A stretch of DNA of 10,095 bases from contig JAFRYJ010000045.1 of the NCBI GenBank assembly GCA_017437705.1, forward strand, positions 1-10,095, read 5' to 3'. Position numbers and translations under genes: made by a program. Under the pieces are notes generated by a model. It made no database searches, was not told the origin of the DNA, and saw only the letters and a program-made list of their open reading frames with translations. Below, piece after piece: positions 5,529 to 10,095 of this stretch. The first letter of the stretch is position 1. Each line of letters opens with the position of its first letter. This stretch comes from Lachnospiraceae bacterium (lineage in GTDB: Bacteria > Bacillota_A > Clostridia > Lachnospirales > Lachnospiraceae).

Positions 5529-7565
5529 TCACGAAACGATCCTGTAATATGCATTTGAAGTCAGCTTGTATACCACGGCGTAAAATACCGCAAATATGAC
5601 ATAGCTTATCACCGTCGTCATGGCGAAGAGCCATGTGTTACTTATCTCGAAGAGGAGGAGGATCTTCCTTATCATCGGGAATGCGAACAGAAGGTGCATG
5701 CCCGCGAATATAAGGGGCAGGAAGAAGACCGTCAGAAGCTGGGAATTTATGCTCTTTTTGATCTCTTTTTTCGTCATGCCCACCTTCTGCATGATGTCGA
5801 ACCTGGCCCTGTCCTCATAGCCCTCGGACAGCTGCTTGTAGTAGATTATAAGCACCGCCGCCAGGATGAATACGCCGCTTAATATGACACCGGTGAAGAA
5901 CAGGCCGCCGTAGTTGGCCCTGGCGTCCAGCGCCATGATCTCCTTTCCCTCGGTGCCGAAGCCCCGGATGGACTCATTTTCCGCTAAAATATCACCCATC
6001 AGGTCTATCACCGCATCAGGCATATCCGTCTGATCCATGGAACCAAGCCCGGTATCCATGCAGTACAGCCACATCGTCTCCACGTATCTGTAGTAGCCGT
6101 CCGCATAAAGGGGCTGCAGGGCCTCTGACATATCATCAACTATAAGATACATCCTGCGGTCTCCCCTGTCTCCCTGATCCGGCACCGGCGCGACCTCGCC
6201 CCGTTCGGCCGCCTTTACGCTGAGAGTCACAGCATTATTGGTAAGATACGGGTTTTCTTCATTGTTTATGCAGAACCTGTCATATTCATAATCGAAGCCC
6301 TCCGTCACTATATAAGCTTCTCCGCTCTTCAGATACATGTGCCTGCCGCTGATGCGCTCATACTCCTTTGAATCCAGGATATACACATTCGTAACGGGGA
6401 CATTCACATCGTCGAGCCATCTGAAGTACAGGCAGCCATCTTCTATCTGACCGTAAATGCTTCCGTATTTCATGTCCGTAACAGCTTCCGGGCTGCCGCC
6501 CTTTTCCTTTACGATACCGTCTATCCTGTCCCTGACGGCTGCGGTATCAAACTCCGCCATATCGTCGGGCTCGAGCCATACATAGACGTTCACGTCGGCG
6601 GGATACCTTTTATCCATCACATCCCTCACACCGAACAGAAGGCAGGTGGTGGTTGAGATCGTCACCAGCACAACCGTGGCGATGATGCAGATGGACGCCA
6701 GCCCCGCCCCGTTCCTCTTCATCCTGTAGGCCATGGAGGAAACGGATACGAAATGCTCCTTTTTATAATAGTATTTTTTGTTTTTCCTTAACAGGCCGCA
6801 GAAGAATACCGAGCCGGCGATCATTATAAGATACGTCGCCACGATGACCATGATGACCGCGATAAAGAACCTCCTCAGCGCATCCCGGGGATAGGTTATA
6901 TCGACCGTCACCGCCAGGAAGTAGGCTGCCGCCAGTATGCAGACTCCGGCCAGGGCCGGAAGCCATCCTGCCTTCGGGGCCTTCTCCCCTGTGTTTTCGC
7001 TTTTTAAAAGAGTCACCGCGCTGCTTGCCCCGGTCCTCACCGTTGCCGTCACCGAAATGACGATGAATATTATAAGGAACAGCCCCGCCGTCTTCAGCAT
7101 CACGTCCGGCAGCACCCGAAGGGTGTAGGTTATCTCACCGCCGGTCATCCTTATTAGCATCAGCTCGAAAAGCTTTGAGAACAGCACTCCGGCAAAGAGC
7201 CCGCCCAAAAGCGAAATGATGCCGTAGATCACGGTCTCCCTGAAGATTACCTTCGACAGGTTCCTCTTGTCCATGCCCAGCACGTTGTAAAGGCCGAATT
7301 CCTTCTGCCTCCTCCTCATGATGAAGGAGTAGGTGTAAAGCATGAAGATCAGCGAAAATACCACCACAACGATCATGCCGAACTGCATCAGAACGGTCAC
7401 TGTCCTTTTACCCACGGGGATAAGGCTTGTACATTCCTCCGACGCCAGGTAGCCCATGATGTAGGTCATCATCACCATGCACACGGCCGTGATGATGAAC
7501 GGGATATACAGCTGTCTGTTTTTCGCTATGCCCTCCCGGGCAAGCCTCCAGTAGATCTTTCCCAT
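5529..7565 (-). CDS. bceB: BceB-like ABC permease (FtsX family, peptide-antibiotic detoxification)
   Basis: Membrane subunit of a Bce-type ABC transporter, 678 residues. Ten membrane segments can be read: about 21-40, 59-80, 110-130, 155-177, 202-220, 232-257, 287-310, 554-576, 609-631 and 643-668. A large extracellular domain of about 243 residues (311-553) lies between segments 7 and 8, which is the signature topology of BceB permeases. The FtsX-type coupling segments are RRRQKEFGLYNVLGMDKRNL (84-103) and DRARFDIMQKVGMTKKEI (585-602). Family members free cell-wall lipid intermediates from bacitracin or similar peptides and form a complex with the sensor kinase; the substrate here cannot be read from sequence. 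Its ATG overlaps the TAA of the ATPase gene by one base (TAATG at 7567-7563), implying translational coupling and matched subunit amounts. Confidence 0.93.
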   Translation of the reverse strand: MGKIYWRLAREGIAKNRQLYIPFIITAVCMVMMTYIMGYLASEECTSLIPVGKRTVTVLMQFGMIVVVVFSLIFMLYTYSFIMRRRQKEFGLYNVLGMDKRNLSKVIFRETVIYGIISLLGGLFAGVLFSKLFELMLIRMTGGEITYTLRVLPDVMLKTAGLFLIIFIVISVTATVRTGASSAVTLLKSENTGEKAPKAGWLPALAGVCILAAAYFLAVTVDITYPRDALRRFFIAVIMVIVATYLIMIAGSVFFCGLLRKNKKYYYKKEHFVSVSSMAYRMKRNGAGLASICIIATVVLVTISTTTCLLFGVRDVMDKRYPADVNVYVWLEPDDMAEFDTAAVRDRIDGIVKEKGGSPEAVTDMKYGSIYGQIEDGCLYFRWLDDVNVPVTNVYILDSKEYERISGRHMYLKSGEAYIVTEGFDYEYDRFCINNEENPYLTNNAVTLSVKAAERGEVAPVPDQGDRGDRRMYLIVDDMSEALQPLYADGYYRYVETMWLYCMDTGLGSMDQTDMPDAVIDLMGDILAENESIRGFGTEGKEIMALDARANYGGLFFTGVILSGVFILAAVLIIYYKQLSEGYEDRARFDIMQKVGMTKKEIKKSINSQLLTVFFLPLIFAGMHLLFAFPMIRKILLLFEISNTWLFAMTTVISYVIFAVFYAVVYKLTSNAYYRIVS

Positions 7566-8326
7566 TATTTCGCGCCTCCCGCCGTGAGGACAGTCAGCGT
7601 CTCCGAGATCTTCTGGTAGAACTGCTGCTCCGAATCATTTCCCCGGTAAAGCTGATGGAACACCTCGCCGTCCTTTATGAAAAGGACCCTGCCGGCGGTG
7701 CTGGCAGCCTTCACCGAATGGGTGACCATCAGTATCGTATGTCCCTTTTTGTTGAGCTCACGGAAGAGCATAAGGAGCTCGTCCGATGCGCGGGAGTCCA
7801 GGTTGCCCGTGGGCTCGTCGGCCAGGATGATCTGCGGATCCGTGATGACGGCCCTCGCCACGGCCGTCCTCTGCCTCTGGCCGCCGGATATCTCGTAGGG
7901 GTATTTCTTTAAAATATCGGTTATCCCCAGCGTTTCCGCCAGGGGCGCAAGCCTTTCCTTCATCTCGCTGTAGGGCCTTCCCGCCAGCACCAGCGGCAGA
8001 TAGATGTTGTCCTCCGCCGTAAAGGTGTCCAGCAGATTGAATTCCTGGAATACAAAGCCCAGGTTGTCGCGCCTGAAGGCAGCCATGTCCCGGTCCCTTA
8101 CATCTGTAAGATCCATGCCGTTCAGTATGATGCTTCCGCCGGTGGGCCTGTCCAGTGATGCGATCAGGTTCAGAAGCGTCGTCTTGCCGCTGCCCGACTC
8201 GCCCATGATAGCCACGTATTCGCCCTCCTCCACCTGGAAGGTGACGCTTTTAAGCGCCGTAACACTGCTGCCGCCGAACCTTGCCGCATATATCTTCTGA
8301 AGTTCTTTTACTTCCAGTAAAGCCAT
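7565..8326 (-). CDS. bceA: BceA-like ABC transporter ATP-binding protein
   Basis: Cytoplasmic ATPase of 253 residues that powers the FtsX-like permease encoded next to it. All motifs are intact: Walker A GESGSGKTT (42-50), Q-loop Gln94 in FVFQEFNLLD, signature ISGGQRQR (146-153), Walker B IILADEP (166-172) with D-loop NLDS, and switch His203 in MVTHS. The FVFQEFNLLDTFTAEDNIYLPL stretch is typical of the MacB/LolD/BceA branch of exporters. A longer in-frame start at 8389 exists, but the ATG at 8326 has AAGGGAG 8 nt upstream and begins with the usual MALLEVKELQKIY. The extra 21 codons would also run through the predicted promoter. First gene of the bceAB-type operon, under the promoter and dyad at 8360-8433. 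Confidence 0.95.
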   Translation of the reverse strand: MALLEVKELQKIYAARFGGSSVTALKSVTFQVEEGEYVAIMGESGSGKTTLLNLIASLDRPTGGSIILNGMDLTDVRDRDMAAFRRDNLGFVFQEFNLLDTFTAEDNIYLPLVLAGRPYSEMKERLAPLAETLGITDILKKYPYEISGGQRQRTAVARAVITDPQIILADEPTGNLDSRASDELLMLFRELNKKGHTILMVTHSVKAASTAGRVLFIKDGEVFHQLYRGNDSEQQFYQKISETLTVLTAGGAK

Positions 8327-8359
8327 TTGAATTTCTCCCTTCCGGATCTTTATGATGCT

Positions 8360-8388
8360 ATCATACAGAACACGGGAAATGCATTCCA
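8360..8388 (-). promoter_or_regulatory. Candidate promoter of the bceAB-like operon
   Basis: On the - strand TGGAAT (8388-8383) is followed after 17 nt by TATGAT (8365-8360). Transcription would begin near 8353, about 27 nt before the ATG at 8326. The -35 matches TTGACA at only 3 of 6 positions, as expected for an activator-dependent promoter, and the candidate regulator sites lie immediately upstream. Confidence 0.6.
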
Positions 8389-8410
8389 TCGTTCCGGCTT
8401 ACATTTCCCG
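8373..8410. repeat. 9-bp inverted repeat spanning the -35 region
   Basis: CGGGAAATG at 8373-8381 is the exact complement of CATTTCCCG at 8402-8410, separated by 20 bp. The candidate -35 lies in the spacer, and the right arm overlaps the secondary TTACATTT half-site at 8398-8406. It could be an additional operator or a fortuitous pairing. Confidence 0.5.
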
Positions 8411-8433
8411 CTTCAAATCTTACATTTTTGTAA
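8398..8433. promoter_or_regulatory. BceR-type operator: perfect dyad plus second half-site
   Basis: TTACATTTTTGTAA at 8420-8433 is a perfect dyad of the form TTACA-N4-TGTAA, matching the BceR-family consensus TNACA-N4-TGTAA. A half-site with the same sequence context, CTTACATTT, repeats at 8398-8406 and 8419-8427, 21 bp apart or two helical turns. Both lie upstream of the -35 of the ATPase gene. This is the expected place for the response regulator encoded at 9448-10095 to bind and activate the operon. Confidence 0.78.
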
Positions 8434-8459
8434 TAAGTGCCGCGTCTTTTGTTGGATGA

Positions 8460-9443
8460 TCATTCCGCCCGGCGGCGCTGGGACAGATCCAGCATCATCA
8501 CCGTGCCTCTGCCCTGCTCGGACTCCGCCGAGATACCGATGCCCAGGTCGCCGCAGAGACGCTTGCACAGATAGAGCCCCAGGCCCGTGGCCTTTCTGTA
8601 TGTCCTTCCGTTGTAACCGGTGAAGCCCTTGTCGAATATCCTGGGCAGGTCCTCCGGTGCGATGCCCTCGCCCTGATCCTCTATGCAGAGCACGTCATCC
8701 TTAAGATATATCCTGACAGTGCCGCTTTTTGTGTACTTTAAGGCGTTCGATATCAACTGCTCCAGCACAAAGAGCAGCCACTTATCGTCGGTTATGACCG
8801 TCTTTTCCGGCACGTCAAGCTCGACGCTTATCTTCCTGTCGATGAACTCCGGAGCAAAGCTGCGGACCGCCTTTTTCACGATCTCCGAAAGCTCGTGCTC
8901 ACGGAATACCAGATCGCTTTCATCGTGCTCCACCTTGACGTAGGTGAGCACCATGTCCACATACCGCTCTATGCGCGTGAGCTCCGACGAAAGGCGGCGG
9001 GCGTTAAGGGCATCATCGTTCTCCAGCTGCAGCCGCATGGCCGCTATGGGGGTCTTTATCTGATGCACCCACACCGTGTAATAGTCCACCGTATCCCTGT
9101 ATTTAAGCTCGTCCCTGCTCTTTATGTCCGATATCTCCTCCCGCAGAAGGCCGATGATCCTTTTAAGATCCTCCTCATAGATAGTGGTCCCCGCCGGGAG
9201 CTCGGACAGCACCGCCGCCGCTGCGCTCTTTATGTTCATGATGTCATCATGCCGGCGCTTTACGGACACAAAGTCCCAGGCCATGAAGGCGGCTCCCAGC
9301 GCAAGGCAGATACAGGCGGGGTAGATAACGGCCCGTTTGTCCGCATCATAAAGCAGGAATGTAATTATAAAGGCGGCTGCGCAAAGCAGGAAGAGCACGA
9401 TCCATTTAAGCCTGCTCCGCAGATATTTCCCAAAAAGCTCCAT
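8460..9443 (-). CDS. bceS: BceS-like intramembrane-sensing histidine kinase
   Basis: Membrane sensor kinase of 327 residues that phosphorylates the adjacent regulator. Two membrane helices (about 14-32 and 39-56) are separated by only about six residues, so there is no extracellular sensor domain. This is the hallmark of intramembrane-sensing kinases that receive their signal from a Bce-type permease. The catalytic core is complete: H-box VHQIKTP with His127, N-box LEQLISNALKY with Asn233, G1 DQGEGI with Asp256, F-box FDKGF at 270-274, and G2 GLGL at 287-290. The start is ambiguous. ATG at 9443 lies 4 nt after the regulator's stop codon and suits reinitiation. A TTG at 9455 would add MINV and overlap that gene. 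No strong ribosome binding site precedes either, which points to translational coupling. Confidence 0.92.
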   Translation of the reverse strand: MELFGKYLRSRLKWIVLFLLCAAAFIITFLLYDADKRAVIYPACICLALGAAFMAWDFVSVKRRHDDIMNIKSAAAAVLSELPAGTTIYEEDLKRIIGLLREEISDIKSRDELKYRDTVDYYTVWVHQIKTPIAAMRLQLENDDALNARRLSSELTRIERYVDMVLTYVKVEHDESDLVFREHELSEIVKKAVRSFAPEFIDRKISVELDVPEKTVITDDKWLLFVLEQLISNALKYTKSGTVRIYLKDDVLCIEDQGEGIAPEDLPRIFDKGFTGYNGRTYRKATGLGLYLCKRLCGDLGIGISAESEQGRGTVMMLDLSQRRRAE

Positions 9444-9447
9444 AACG

Positions 9448-10095
9448 TTAATCAATCATATAACCGATTCCGAATTTTGTTTTTATAAGATCGCCAAGGC
9501 CCTCCGCGGACAGCTTTTTCCGCAGCCTGTTCACGTTTACGGTCAGTGTATTCTCGTCCACGAATTCGTCCGTGGCCCAGAGGCTCTCCATCAGCTTCTC
9601 CCGGCTGACGGTGCGGCCCCGGTTTTCCATAAGGCAGTAGAGTATCCTGTACTCGTTCTTCGACAGATCTATCCTGTTTCCGTTGTAGGTCACGGTGTTG
9701 TCCCCGGTATTCAGGGCCACTCCGCCGTGCTCCAGGACGGGCATAGGTGCGCTCATGTCGTAGGCGCGGCGTATTACCGCGTTTATCTTGGCGGTGAGCA
9801 CCGTCATGTCGAAGGGCTTTACGATGAAATCGTCCGCCCCCATATTCATGGCCATAACAATGCTCATATTGTCCGATGATGATGAGATGACGACAATGGG
9901 CACATTCGATATTTTGCGGATCTCCGTGCACCAGTAAAACCCGTCGTAATACGGCAGGGAGATGTCCATAAGAACTATATGCGGATCAAAGGCCGCAAAG
10001 CTCCCCATGATGTCCTTAAGGTCCGGCGCGGTAAGCGTATCGAAGCCCCACTGCCTGAGCCTTTCCTCCACCGGCTCCGCTATTCCCTTATCGTC
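9448..10095 (-). CDS. bceR: BceR-like OmpR-family response regulator (5' end outside window)
   Basis: DNA-binding response regulator, partner of the downstream kinase. The reading frame is open to the window edge; 215 residues are visible and roughly the first 7-8 are missing. It begins with the acidic-pocket pair DD. The receiver domain has phospho-acceptor Asp44 in HIVLMDISLP, a switch Ser in VVISSSSD, and Lys93 in FIVKPFD. The winged-helix domain spans about 120-213 with LSKNEYRILYCLMEN, TVSREKLMESLW, recognition region ENTLTVNVNRLRKKL, and wing KTKFGIGYMID. The motifs YYDGFYWCTEIR and MGADDFIVKPF closely follow my recollection of the BceR branch. The GTG at 10071 is only an internal valine codon; the real start lies beyond the window. 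The gene is followed 4 nt later by the kinase ATG. Confidence 0.93.
   Translation of the reverse strand, partial: DDKGIAEPVEERLRQWGFDTLTAPDLKDIMGSFAAFDPHIVLMDISLPYYDGFYWCTEIRKISNVPIVVISSSSDNMSIVMAMNMGADDFIVKPFDMTVLTAKINAVIRRAYDMSAPMPVLEHGGVALNTGDNTVTYNGNRIDLSKNEYRILYCLMENRGRTVSREKLMESLWATDEFVDENTLTVNVNRLRKKLSAEGLGDLIKTKFGIGYMID

Noticed and set aside
8327..8389. 21-residue N-terminal extension of the ABC ATPase (start at 8389)
   Set aside because: The ATG at 8326 has a well-spaced AAGGGAG and gives the usual family N-terminus; the extension runs through the predicted -10 and -35.
8895..9488. 197-codon open frame on the + strand opposite the histidine kinase
   Set aside because: It lies wholly against a kinase gene with intact motifs, resembles no family, and is typical of spurious frames in GC-rich coding DNA.

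Overview
The window looks like chromosomal DNA of a moderately GC-rich, Gram-positive Clostridia-type bacterium, probably a Lachnospiraceae-like Firmicute. The reasons are strong AGGAG-type ribosome binding sites, two lipoproteins with N-terminal lipoboxes, a clostridial-type Y-family polymerase under a Bacillus/Clostridium-type LexA box, and a Bce-type peptide-antibiotic sensing and detoxification module. This assignment is inferred from gene content; there is no rRNA or other direct taxonomic marker.

Layout. (1) 21-464 (+): small regulator with an XRE helix-turn-helix fused to a zinc ribbon, closed by a strong intrinsic terminator. (2) 2352 down to 587 (-): an SOS unit. A near-consensus sigma-A promoter carries a LexA box inside its spacer and drives a DinB-type polymerase followed by an unrecognised 85-residue protein. 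(3) 2381-3653 (+): a divergent promoter and a lipoprotein with four SH3b-like domains. (4) 3701-3727: a terminator with tails on both sides, shared with the convergent gene. (5) 5323 down to 3767 (-): a large lipoprotein with a Gly/Pro-rich stalk and a predicted beta-helix. It is preceded by four TTCA elements in exact 11-bp register, which look like an OmpR-family activator site. (6) 10095 down to 5529 (-): a BceRS-BceAB type module in the order response regulator (5' end cut by the window), intramembrane-sensing histidine kinase, ABC ATPase, FtsX-like permease. A perfect TTACA-N4-TGTAA dyad lies just upstream of the ATPase gene, where a BceR-type regulator would bind.

How the genes may work together. 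The kinase has almost no extracellular part, so it should read the activity of the permease rather than bind a ligand itself. The phosphorylated regulator then raises expression of the ATPase and permease, which share a TAATG stop/start overlap. The two lipoproteins are probably surface-exposed envelope proteins; a link to the Bce module is suggested only by proximity and the regulatory-looking repeats. The polymerase unit is independent and responds to DNA damage.

I found no mobile element, CRISPR array, RNA gene or clearly new multi-gene system. The most unusual signals are regulatory: the phased 11-bp repeats upstream of the beta-helix lipoprotein, the layered operator before the ABC operon, and the uncharacterised small cistron in the SOS operon.
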